Part shown: positions 1 to 8,800 of the stretch, piece after piece
Position numbering within the stretch: the stretch's first letter is position 1
Layout of the letters: each line of letters begins with the position of its first letter
The notes under the pieces: generated by a model
Seen by the model: the letters and a program-made list of their open reading frames with translations, nothing else
The model's database searches: none
Told to the model about the DNA's origin: nothing
Origin: Paenibacillus harenae
GTDB lineage: Bacteria; Bacillota; Bacilli; Paenibacillales; Paenibacillaceae
Assembly (NCBI RefSeq): GCF_030812415.1
Contig: NZ_JAUSST010000002.1
Span: 310,001-374,000, forward strand
Length of the DNA: 64,000 nt
Direction: 5' to 3'
Program-made: the position numbers and the translations under genes

Positions 1-99
1 AGAGTAGGCTATAACAGCTCGCACTCTTTCCGTAGGGCTTTCAAGCGGGTAAGAGGCGTATCGCCGAGCGTATTCAGACAGTCCGCCCTGGACGGATAA
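1..99 (+). CDS. AraC-family regulator, C-terminal end (partial)
   Basis: The first 99 bases read open in frame 1 to a TAA stop and encode 32 residues. They match the end of an AraC/XylS HTH domain: VGYNSSHSFRRAFKR, then GVSPSVFR, the second recognition helix and conserved tail. The 5' part lies outside the window, so it could be a simple AraC regulator, a YesN-type response regulator or a membrane-bound AraC protein. The next gene starts 14 bases later and encodes a sugar-binding lipoprotein, so this regulator probably controls the importer that follows. Confidence 0.8.
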   Translation, partial: RVGYNSSHSFRRAFKRVRGVSPSVFRQSALDG

Positions 100-112
100 G
101 GAGTGGAGCAAG

Positions 113-1756
113 TTGCAGAAGTATATCATTCGGCTCGTTGCCGTATTGCTGATCTCCCTTATTCTCGGAGGCTGTACGGATATGAATAATAAGCGAGATT
201 CGGATGCCGGGAGCGGCAAGGATGCCGATGCCGTTCCTATCCGCGTGTTCGCCCAGCAGGATGCGTGGTTTGATCTTGCAACCAATGATTTCTCGAAGGA
301 GCTGGAGAATAAGTTCAACGCGAAGTTTGAATGGATTGCCGTTCCTTTCGAAGGAGCAAGAGAGAGACGCCAAATCTCGCTTGCCGGCGGCGACTACGCT
401 GATGCCTATATTCTGACTTCGTATATTGACCAGTTCTCGCAAGCGGACGTACTTAGGTACGGGCAACAAGGTGTCATCTTGCCTTTGAACGAGTTAATCG
501 AACAGTACGCGCCTCATATCAAAGCCTCCATGGAACAGAATCCGACTCTAAGAGCATACAGCACGGCGCCGGATGGGAACATTTACGGCTTGGTCGGGTA
601 CAGCGAATGTTACCATTGCTCCTATCCTAGCAAGATGTGGCTGAATACGAAATGGATGGAGCAGTTAGGGCTCGCAATGCCGCAGACGACGGAGCAATTC
701 AGAGAGGTGTTGCGTGCGTTCAAGACGAAGGACCCGAACGGCAACGGCGTAGCGGACGAAATTCCGCTTAGCGGCTCGATCGAGGATTTCGGCGTTCGCG
801 TCATCCCTTTTCTAATGAACGGCTTCATTTATGACGACGACCGTACGTATCTTCATCTGACGGAAGGACGCGTCGATACGGTAGCCGACACGCCGGAGTG
901 GAGAGAAGGGCTCGCCTATATCAAATCGCTATACGATGAGGGACTCATCGATCCGGGCGCATTCACCCAAAACGCCGAAGCTTTCAAGCGGATTGGAGAG
1001 AACGACGGCGAGCAGCTGCTTGGCGCGGCAGCGGCGATGCATCCGGCGATCTTCGTGGACGTCGGGCCGGACAACACGAGGGGGAGCGATTACAGACCGC
1101 TTGCTCCTTTACAAGGTCCGTATGCGTCATTCGCAACGTACAGTCGAATCGGCGTGGCGCCGGGAGCGAAGTTCGTCATCACGAATAAGGCAAGCCGCGA
1201 AGCGCAGATCGCTTTGATTCGGATGGTCGATTATATGTACACGCCGGAAGGCCAGGCTTTCGCCGAGGTTGGAGTCGAAGGCGTCGATTGGCGAAAGCCC
1301 GCACCGGGAGAGCTGGCGATGAATCCAGCCATGAAGCCGGCATTCGCCAGCATTCCGGATAAGGACGGCGAGAAACCGAATAACTCCAATTGGAGCGGGA
1401 TGGGACATTTCTATATGCCGAAGGCATATCGCGAAAGCTGGGTGCAAGGCATGGATATTTATGCCCCTGACGGCTATGAGCGAAGGCTGATGGAAGCGAC
1501 GAAGCTGTATGACGGACATAAGCCGGATGAGGTATTGTCGGTAGAAACGCTCTGGATTCATCCGGATGAGGCCGACGAAGTCAATTTTCTGCAGATTAAC
1601 CTCAAAAATTACATCGAGGAGCATGCGCTGCAGTTCATTACCGGCAACCTGAACCTGGATGAGGATTGGGAGAGCTACGTGAAGGGACTTCGCGGTCTGA
1701 ACGTGGACCGTTATGTGGTCATTATGCAGAAGGCGTACGACTCGGCTTTAAAATAA
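113..1756 (+). CDS. ABC transporter sugar-binding lipoprotein (family 1 type), copy A
   Basis: This is a 547-residue extracellular solute-binding protein of an oligosaccharide ABC importer. The start is TTG with AAGGAG about 9 bases upstream. A lipoprotein signal ends in a lipobox (LGGC, Cys21), so the mature protein is membrane-tethered outside the cell. A loop near residue 207 (DPNGNGVADE) resembles the calcium-binding loop of large LplA-type binding proteins. Residues 166-169 form a C-Y-H-C motif that is uncommon in a secreted binding protein. The protein is clearly paralogous to the one at 4127, over nearly its whole length. A strong terminator follows, so it is probably expressed separately from the permeases. 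The substrate is unknown; a plant oligosaccharide is inferred from the neighbours. Confidence 0.9.
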   Translation: MQKYIIRLVAVLLISLILGGCTDMNNKRDSDAGSGKDADAVPIRVFAQQDAWFDLATNDFSKELENKFNAKFEWIAVPFEGARERRQISLAGGDYADAYILTSYIDQFSQADVLRYGQQGVILPLNELIEQYAPHIKASMEQNPTLRAYSTAPDGNIYGLVGYSECYHCSYPSKMWLNTKWMEQLGLAMPQTTEQFREVLRAFKTKDPNGNGVADEIPLSGSIEDFGVRVIPFLMNGFIYDDDRTYLHLTEGRVDTVADTPEWREGLAYIKSLYDEGLIDPGAFTQNAEAFKRIGENDGEQLLGAAAAMHPAIFVDVGPDNTRGSDYRPLAPLQGPYASFATYSRIGVAPGAKFVITNKASREAQIALIRMVDYMYTPEGQAFAEVGVEGVDWRKPAPGELAMNPAMKPAFASIPDKDGEKPNNSNWSGMGHFYMPKAYRESWVQGMDIYAPDGYERRLMEATKLYDGHKPDEVLSVETLWIHPDEADEVNFLQINLKNYIEEHALQFITGNLNLDEDWESYVKGLRGLNVDRYVVIMQKAYDSALK

Positions 1757-1774
1757 TCATTCGGGTGCGGCAGC

Positions 1775-1823
1775 AGAACCGTCCCGCAAAGTCTATTCAG
1801 ACTTTGCGGGACGGTTCTTTTTT
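1775..1823 (+). terminator. Rho-independent terminator after binding protein A
   Basis: A perfect 20-bp stem (arms 1775-1794 and 1799-1818) with a 4-base loop is followed at once by a run of T. The arms contain GTCCCGCAAAGTCT and its complement. It separates the first binding protein from the permease operon. Confidence 0.9.
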
Positions 1824-2030
1824 ATAGCTTGTTATATACGTATAAGCGGCATTTCGGGGCCACATTCGTGACAATGAGAGAAATGAATTCGACGAAATGA
1901 AGTTACTTCACCTGAGCAGACGTGTTTCACCGCGCCGCACGCGCGCAAACGTACGCAGAAAGGTCATTTGCACCTGCGAAATCGGGGTAACTGTACCCCG
2001 AAAAGAGCAACTGTACCTACCGCAAAGCCC

Positions 2031-2059
2031 TTGCTAACCATTATGATCAGCGGTATAGA
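2031..2059 (+). promoter_or_regulatory. Candidate sigma-A promoter for permease operon
   Basis: TTGCTA (2031-2036) and TATAGA (2054-2059) are separated by 17 bp. The cre-like site at 2057 overlaps the -10 region, which would suit catabolite repression. This is a visual match only. Confidence 0.45.
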
Positions 2060-2070
2060 AAGCGCTAACA
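2057..2070 (+). promoter_or_regulatory. cre-like CcpA site
   Basis: AGAAAGCGCTAACA matches the consensus TGWAANCGNTNWCA at 13 of 14 positions; the first base differs. It overlaps the -10 box of the candidate promoter for the permease genes. Confidence 0.5.
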
Positions 2071-2105
2071 ATTCATCGCGGCAAGTGACTTAGGGAGGGA
2101 TCGTT

Positions 2106-3077
2106 CTGAAAGATCAATTGGCTTTAAACCAAAGCGAAAGTGCCATTCGGCGAAGCGGGAAGCGGGGGCTGCTGGAGGAAGCGGGAAGGAGCATGAGAAA
2201 GCATTGGCAGCTTTATATGATTGTCGTTCCGCCCCTGCTGTTTTTTCTCATCTTCAAGTATTATCCGATGCTCAATACCGTGCTCGCCTTCAAAGACTAC
2301 AACGTAATCAAGGGCATTTGGGGCAGCCCGTGGGTAGGGATGAAAAACTTCAATTTGTTTTTCGACAATCCGATGTTTTGGCCGCTCGTCAAAAACACGC
2401 TGCTCATTAGCGGTTATTTGCTGCTGGCAGGATTTCCGATACCGATTCTGCTTGCTTTGATGCTGAACGAGGTTCGAAGCGGACGGTTCAAGAAGGTTGT
2501 GCAAATGGTATCTTTCGCTCCGTATTTCATCTCGACCGTCGTCATGGTATCGATTATCATGTTGTTTCTGTCTCCGCGGCTCGGCTTCGTCAATATCGCG
2601 ATGAACGCGATCGGACTGGATTCGGTCAATTTTCTCGGCGAACCCGGCATGTTCAGATCGATTTATGTATGGTCGGACATTTGGCAAACGGCAGGTTATT
2701 CGGCGGTAATCTATTTGGCAGCGATTGCCGGCATCGATCCTACGCTGTATGAAGCAGCCAAGGTAGACGGGGCATCCCGATTCCAAAAAATTCTTCACGT
2801 GGATCTTCCGGGCATTCTGCCTACTATCATGATCGTGCTAATTCTGAACGTAGGCAGCGTCATGGCGATCGGCTTCGAGAAAATATACCTGCTGCAAAAT
2901 CCGCTGAATCTCGTCAATTCGGAAATCATCGCGACGTACGTGTACAGCGTCGGGTTGCTTAACGCCAACTACAGCTTCGCGACGGCGGTCGGCTTGTTCA
3001 ATTCCGTCATCAATCTCATCCTGCTAACGTCGGTGAACGGCTTAGCCAAGCGGTTCTCGAACACAAGCATCTGGTAA
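2106..3077 (+). CDS. Sugar ABC transporter permease, LplB-type
   Basis: This is an inner-membrane permease of about 320 residues with six predicted membrane segments, starting at the stretch LYMIVVPPLLFFLIF. The EAA loop that contacts the ATPase reads EAAKVDGASRFQKI, followed by LPGI. Start choice: TTG at 2118 lies 18 bases from the SD (GGGAGGG, 2093-2099). An in-frame CTG at 2106 sits at ideal spacing, so I give 2106 and note 2118 as the alternative. The gene pairs with the permease 23 bases downstream and the binding protein at 4127. No ATPase gene is linked. Confidence 0.9.
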   Translation: MKDQLALNQSESAIRRSGKRGLLEEAGRSMRKHWQLYMIVVPPLLFFLIFKYYPMLNTVLAFKDYNVIKGIWGSPWVGMKNFNLFFDNPMFWPLVKNTLLISGYLLLAGFPIPILLALMLNEVRSGRFKKVVQMVSFAPYFISTVVMVSIIMLFLSPRLGFVNIAMNAIGLDSVNFLGEPGMFRSIYVWSDIWQTAGYSAVIYLAAIAGIDPTLYEAAKVDGASRFQKILHVDLPGILPTIMIVLILNVGSVMAIGFEKIYLLQNPLNLVNSEIIATYVYSVGLLNANYSFATAVGLFNSVINLILLTSVNGLAKRFSNTSIW

Positions 3078-3100
3078 GGAAAGGGGAGCATAAGCGTACC

Positions 3101-4006
3101 ATGGCTGCACAAAGAACGAATTACAAAATCAAGGATTCGGCCGGGGACAAATTATTCCTGTTCATCATCTACATTATTCTGGTCCTAGTGCTTGTTGCGG
3201 TACTGTATCCGCTCATCTACATCGTCAGCAGCTCCTTAAGCAGTCCCGCGGCTGTGACGTCCGGCAAAGTATGGCTTTGGCCGGTAGACTTCTCGCTGGA
3301 AGGCTTCAAGGTGCTGTTCCAGAATAAGCAAGTGGTGTCCGGTTACGGCAACTCGATCTTCTATACGGGAGCGGGTACGCTCATCAGCGTCGTCTTAACG
3401 ATCATGATCGCCTATCCGCTGTCGCGCAAAACGTTTTTCGGACGGAACGCGCTCATGATGCTCATTACGTTCACGCTGCTGTTCAGCGGCGGACTCATTC
3501 CGACGTATATGGTCGTCAAGGAAGTCGGTCTGATCGACTCCAGATGGGCGCTGCTCATTCCGAACGCGATCTGGGTATGGCAGGTCATCATCGCAAGGTC
3601 CTTCTTCCAGTCCTCGATCCCGGACGAATTGTTCGAAGCGAGCGAGATGGACGGCTGCAGCGATCTGCGTTTTTTACGGAGCATTGTTGTTCCATTGTCC
3701 ATGCCGATCATCGCCGTTCTCGTCCTCATGTACGCCGTCGGCCAATGGAATGCGTATTTCGACGCGCTGATCTATTTGAAAACCGCCGACAAATTTCCGC
3801 TGCAGCTTATTTTGCGAAGCATCATTATACAGAACAACAGCGCGGCGGGATTGAACGATGCCATGAAGCAGGTCGAGCGTCAGCAGCTTGCCGAGCTACT
3901 GAAGTATTCGTTGATCGTCGTGGCGACGCTGCCCGTGCTTGTCATCTACCCGTTCGTTCAACGCTACTTCGTGCAGGGGATGATGGTCGGATCGGTGAAG
4001 GGCTAA
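3101..4006 (+). CDS. Sugar ABC transporter permease, LplC-type
   Basis: This 301-residue membrane permease is the second half of the pair that forms the translocation channel. Hydrophobic segments begin near residue 18 (LFLFIIYIILVLVLVAV). The phrase FTLLFSGGLIPTYMVV and the EAA loop EASEMDGCSDLRF are typical of LplC/YtcP proteins, as is the C-terminal GMMVGSVKG. The start ATG at 3101 has AAGGGGAG about 12 bases upstream. It lies 23 bp behind the LplB-type gene and is almost certainly co-transcribed with it. Confidence 0.93.
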   Translation: MAAQRTNYKIKDSAGDKLFLFIIYIILVLVLVAVLYPLIYIVSSSLSSPAAVTSGKVWLWPVDFSLEGFKVLFQNKQVVSGYGNSIFYTGAGTLISVVLTIMIAYPLSRKTFFGRNALMMLITFTLLFSGGLIPTYMVVKEVGLIDSRWALLIPNAIWVWQVIIARSFFQSSIPDELFEASEMDGCSDLRFLRSIVVPLSMPIIAVLVLMYAVGQWNAYFDALIYLKTADKFPLQLILRSIIIQNNSAAGLNDAMKQVERQQLAELLKYSLIVVATLPVLVIYPFVQRYFVQGMMVGSVKG

Positions 4007-4032
4007 TGTCTGTCCCGCACAAACAATCTTTT

Positions 4033-4053
4033 AAGGAGGTGGCGCTTATGTAG
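4033..4053 (+). other. Strong ribosome-binding site followed by ATG-TAG (start-stop)
   Basis: AAGGAGGT (4033-4040), a textbook SD, stands 7 bases before an ATG at 4048 that is followed directly by TAG. It lies between the permease and the second binding protein. It could be a translated start-stop element that affects the downstream gene, or the relic of a lost gene start. Confidence 0.5.
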
Positions 4054-4070
4054 GTTTGCTCGCCCAACAT

Positions 4071-4084
4071 CGCGATATATCGCG
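4071..4084. repeat. 14-bp perfect palindrome
   Basis: CGCGATATATCGCG is a perfect palindrome lying about 27 bases before the SD of the second binding protein. It may be a protein-binding site or a small hairpin in the polycistronic mRNA. It has no T run. Confidence 0.5.
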
Positions 4085-4126
4085 TTAAGACCAACCATTC
4101 ACTCAATAAAAAAGGGAGCGATACCA

Positions 4127-5800
4127 TTGAAAAAGAGAATCGCGGGTTTATTCGCCATTATGTTGTCGGTAAGCCTGATGCTTGCCGCGTGCTCATCCAA
4201 TAACAATCAGCCCGGCAACGCTTCGTCGCCGCCAGAGCAATCGGGCGACGCAGGAGAGAAGCCGTCCGGTCCGGTAGAGATAAGCGTATTCGCCGTACAG
4301 GAGCAGGGCATCGATCTTCCGACAAACAAATTCACCCAGCATGTGCAGGACATGTTCAACATCAAGTTCAACTTCGAGGTCATCCCGTCCGACGGGGCGA
4401 AGGAGAAACGCCAAATCTCGCTCGCGAGCGGCGACTATCCGGATGCCTACATCCTGACGGGCTACGTGGATCAATTCACGCAGACGGACGTGCTGAAGTA
4501 CGGCAAGCAAGGCGTAATCGTGCCTCTGAACGACCTCATTGATGAATATGCGCCGAACATTAAAGCGGCTATGGAATCGAATGCCGACCTGAAGGCGTTT
4601 AATACGGCGCCGGACGGCAACATCTACGGGCTCGTAGCTTATGCGCAATGCTTCCACTGCTCGTATCCGAATAAGTTATGGCTCAACACATCTTGGCTGG
4701 AGAAGCTGAATCTGGAAATGCCGACGACGCCTGAACAATTCCGCGATGTGCTGCGGGCGTTCAAGAACGGCGATCCGAACGGAAACGGCGTGAAGGACGA
4801 AGTTCCGCTCAGCGGCTCGACCGAAGATTTCGGCGTACGGGTGCTTCCGTTCCTCATGAACGCGTTCGTCTATAATGACGACCGGAATTACTTGAACCTG
4901 ACGAATGGAAAAGTCGAGTCGGCTGCAATCAAGGAGGAGTGGAGAGCAGGGCTGGCCTTCGCCAAATCGTTGTACGACGAAGGACTGATCGATCCGGGCG
5001 CGTTCACCCAAAATGCCGAGGCGTTCAAAAAAATCGGCGAAAACGCGGATACGCAAATTCTCGGCGCCGGCGCGGGCATGCATCCCGCCATCTTCGTCAA
5101 TATCGACAAGGGCAATAAATATTCGGCCGATTACAATCCGCTTCCACCGCTTACCGGACCGAACGGCTCGTCGTTCGCGACGCATGACGGCGGCGGCGTA
5201 GCGCCTGGCGCGAAGTTCGTCATTACGAACAAAGCGAGCAAAGAAGCTCAAATCGCACTCATTAAGCTCGTCGATTACATGTACACATGGGAAGGGCAGA
5301 CGAATGCGGCATCCGGCATGGAAGGCATCGATTGGGAACGCCCAGGACCCGAGGATGTCGCTCTTGGCGAAGGCGTCAAAGCGATGATCAAGGCGATCCC
5401 CGCTGCCGAAGGGGAAGCTCCGCGCAATGCCGGCTGGAGCGGCATGGGCCACTTCTATATGCCAGCCGAATATCGCGACAGCTTCGTGCAAGGGACCGAC
5501 ATTTACGATTCCAACGCTTACGAGCGCCGTCTCTACCAAGCGACGCTGCTTTACGAAGGCCATGAGCCTAAGGAGCTATTCCCGCTTTGGTCGGTATGGG
5601 TCGATCCGGCGGAAGCCGACGAAGCGAGCATCCTGCAGACGAACCTTCGCAAATACGTGGAGCAGAGCGCGCTGCAATTCGTTACCGGCAACAAGGATCT
5701 GACCAAAGATTGGGACGCTTATGTCAAAGGATTGAAGGATCTGAAGGTTGACCGTTATTTGGAAATCCTGCAGAAAGCATACGACACCTCGAATAAATAA
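4127..5800 (+). CDS. ABC transporter sugar-binding lipoprotein, copy B
   Basis: This 557-residue binding lipoprotein starts at TTG, with AAGGGAG 9 bases upstream. The lipobox is LAAC with Cys22, followed by a Ser/Asn/Pro-rich tether to about residue 50. It shares long identical stretches with the protein at 113, including the loop DPNGNGVKDE, the C-F-H-C motif at residues 175-178 and WSGMGHFYMP. It follows the two permeases and is probably the main binding protein of that operon, with copy A a duplicate of different expression or specificity. Confidence 0.93.
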   Translation: MKKRIAGLFAIMLSVSLMLAACSSNNNQPGNASSPPEQSGDAGEKPSGPVEISVFAVQEQGIDLPTNKFTQHVQDMFNIKFNFEVIPSDGAKEKRQISLASGDYPDAYILTGYVDQFTQTDVLKYGKQGVIVPLNDLIDEYAPNIKAAMESNADLKAFNTAPDGNIYGLVAYAQCFHCSYPNKLWLNTSWLEKLNLEMPTTPEQFRDVLRAFKNGDPNGNGVKDEVPLSGSTEDFGVRVLPFLMNAFVYNDDRNYLNLTNGKVESAAIKEEWRAGLAFAKSLYDEGLIDPGAFTQNAEAFKKIGENADTQILGAGAGMHPAIFVNIDKGNKYSADYNPLPPLTGPNGSSFATHDGGGVAPGAKFVITNKASKEAQIALIKLVDYMYTWEGQTNAASGMEGIDWERPGPEDVALGEGVKAMIKAIPAAEGEAPRNAGWSGMGHFYMPAEYRDSFVQGTDIYDSNAYERRLYQATLLYEGHEPKELFPLWSVWVDPAEADEASILQTNLRKYVEQSALQFVTGNKDLTKDWDAYVKGLKDLKVDRYLEILQKAYDTSNK

Positions 5801-5822
5801 CGGAAAGCATGAATGAACCGCT

Positions 5823-5851
5823 GAGCCCGGACAATGGATTGATCCGGGCTC
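5823..5851 (+). other. Hairpin between binding protein B and GH27 gene
   Basis: GAGCCCGGA and TCCGGGCTC can pair around an 11-base loop. No T run follows, so it is more likely an mRNA-stabilising or partial attenuating hairpin than a full terminator. It would allow graded expression of the GH27 gene. Confidence 0.4.
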
Positions 5852-5884
5852 TCGGCTACATTGACGTAAAAGGGGATGAATGAA

Positions 5885-8800
5885 GTGGATAAGTCGATGA
5901 GAAAATGGCGCCTGTCTTTCCTTGCTTTCGTCATGTTCGCGGTGCAGCTTGCTTATGTGCCTCCGGCATTCAATGAAGCCGAAGCGGCCGATAACGGCCT
6001 TGGACAGAAGCCGTACATGGGTTGGAGCAGCTTCAGCATGCAGGTGTACAGCGGGAACAACGGGATTATTTCCGCCGCGCAGATTAAAGCGCAATCCGAT
6101 GCGATGCATATGCTGCTGCAGCCGTACGGCTATGAATACATCAACATTGACGCCGGCTGGAACGGAGACATGGACGGATACGGCCGCCCGATTCCAAGCA
6201 CGACGCATTATCCGAACGGCTTCCAGGAAGTGATCGACTACGTTCATGCGAACGGTCAGAAGATCGGCATCTACGGCATTCCGGGCTTGTCGCCGCAAGC
6301 TTACGAGGACGATCTGCCTATCTTCGGCGCGCCGGGCTGCTCGATGCGGGATATCGCCGCTCAGCCGCTGGCGCAGGCGGATTACTGGAATTTAGGCTAC
6401 AAGATCGATTTCTCGAACCCTTGCGCCCAGAGCTACATTAACTCCATTGCGGACTTGTATGCCGAATGGGGCATCGACTTTCTCAAATTCGACAGCGTGA
6501 CGCCGGGATCGGGCATCTCCGACCTGTCGCTGGACGCGCGCGACGACGTGGCGGCTTGGTCGGCTGCGCTTGCGCCGCACGGCATATGGCTGGAGCTGTC
6601 GTGGGCACTGGACATCAACTACATAGACACCTGGAAGCAGTATGCCAACGGCTGGCGCGTCGACTGGGATATCGAATGTTATTGCGGCACGGCAGGGCTG
6701 ACGAGCTGGAGCAGCATCGCAAGGTTGTTCCCGAAGGCGGAGCAATGGTGGCCGCACGGCGAACCGGGAGGTTGGAACGACTTCGATTCGCTCAACGTGG
6801 GCAACGGGGCGATGGACGGCATTACGCAAGACGAGCGCAAGACTGCCATGACGCTGTGGGCGATGTCTGCCGCGCCGCTATATATCGGCAATGACATGAC
6901 GAAGCTGGACAGCTACGGCCTTGAGCTGCTTACGAACGAGGAGGTCATCGCGGTCAACCAGAACGGCCGTCCGACCAGACCGGTATCGACCGAGACCGAG
7001 CAGCAGGTATGGTACGCCAATAACGGAGACGGCAGCTTTACGGTCGCATTGTTCAATCTGGACGACGCAGCCGCGACGGTTGAAGCCGACTGGAACGATA
7101 TCGGACTATCCGGACCGGCATCCGTACGTGATCTGTGGAGCAAATCGGATCTCGGAACTTTCAATGACGGCTTCAGCTCGGCGAATTTGGCCGCTCATGG
7201 CTCCCGTTTGCTTAAAGTGACGCCGCTTGACGGGGCGGTAAGCGCCAATGACGACGATCACGGCTTCTCCTTCGACGGAGCTTGGAGCACGAACGGAGGT
7301 TATGAGGAAACCGGAGGCAAGCAAAATCTGCTCGTGTCCGTTACCGATTCCCGCGTTCGGAACAGCCTCATCGAACCAAGCTCGGCGAAGTTCAACAAGA
7401 AACCCTCCGCGCAAGCCGACATTTCGATTTCGTTAACGCTTAACGGCAATACGCTGAGCAGCGTTTCGAACGGTGGCGCGGCTCTATCGAACGGGACCGA
7501 TTACACGGTGTCCGGCTCGACCTTGACGATCAAGAAGGAGTACTTGACCGGACTGCCCGTAGGCGAGACGAGGTTATCGGTCGGCTTCAGCGCCGGCTTG
7601 GAACAGACGCTCTCGATTACGGTCAGCGATACGACGGACGGCGTCATTGCGAACTTGAACGACGATGACTCGGCGATCGCCTACGCGGGCTCGTGGCATC
7701 GAAGCTGGAACCGCGGATTGGGCGATTACGGCGATGACGTCCACTTCACGGAGGCGAACGGCGATTACTTCGAATATGAGTTCACCGGCACGGGCATCGA
7801 GCTCATCACGGAGAAGCATGACTCGCAGGGCGAGATCGATATTTACTTGGACGGGGCGTTCCAACAAACTGTCGACACTTACGATGCCAACCGGCTTTCC
7901 CAACAAACCGTTTATGCCGTCACAGGCTTGACGGACGGCGTCCATACGCTGAAGGCGGTGAAGAAATCGGGCATCTTCATGTTGCTGGATAAATTGAAGG
8001 TAACGAAGCCGGATCTTATCCTCCCTTCGGAAGGAAGTTTTAACAAGAAGTCTTCGCTGCAGCGTGACGTAATGACCGAGCTGACGCCGGGCGGTCCTGC
8101 TCTCACAGGCATCACGAACGCCGGAACGCCGCTCGCATCGGGAACGGACTACACCGTCTCGGGCAGCGAGATAACAATCAAGAAGGAGTACCTCGCCTCG
8201 GAGCCGGAAGGTACGACAAGGCTCGTCTTCGCCTTCTCCGGAGGCGAAACGCAGATGCTGGCAGTTACGGTCGCGGATACGACGACCCAGATTATCTCGC
8301 TTAACGATAATGACTCGGCCATCTCCTACAACGGCTCATGGGGGTACAGTTATAGCCGCGGGCTTGGCGACTACAACGATGACGTTCACTATACGGAAGC
8401 GAACGGCGATTCTTTCGAATATGAATTTACCGGGTCCGGGATCGAGTACGTGACGGAGAAAGATTCCTCGCAAGGGGAAGTGGATATTTATTTGGATGGC
8501 CTATTCCAGGAGACGGTCGATACGTACCACTCGAGCCGGCTAACTAGACAAACCGTATATTCGGCGTCCGACTTGCCGGAAGGCACGCATACGCTCAAAG
8601 CGGTGAAGAAATCAGGCAATTACATGCTGCTCGACGAACTGAAGGTAACGTCGGCATCGCAGGTGCTGCAAAGCTCGATCAGCCCTACGACGGTAAGCTT
8701 CGATCAGCAAATCTCGGAACAGTCCGAACCGACCGTCACTCTTGCGCTTAACGGTAATTTGCTTACCGAAGTATCGAACGGCGCGAACGTATTGACCGAA

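Larger units (their letters stand above)
1824..2105 (+). other. Intergenic region ahead of permease pair: promoter and operator candidates
   Basis: No gene is seen here. The stretch holds an inverted repeat CGGGGTA/TACCCCG at 1983-2000 and a direct repeat AACTGTACC at 1989-1997 and 2009-2017, spaced 20 bp. These are followed by a plausible promoter at 2031-2059 and a cre-like site at 2057-2070. Confidence 0.5.

Noticed and set aside
3544..4053. A 169-codon plus-strand frame ending at the start-stop TAG
   Set aside because: It is out of frame inside the LplC-type permease; only its final ATG-TAG with the strong SD is of interest.
4676..5563. A 295-codon open frame on the minus strand opposite binding protein B
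   Set aside because: Antisense shadow within a clear lipoprotein gene, with atypical composition.
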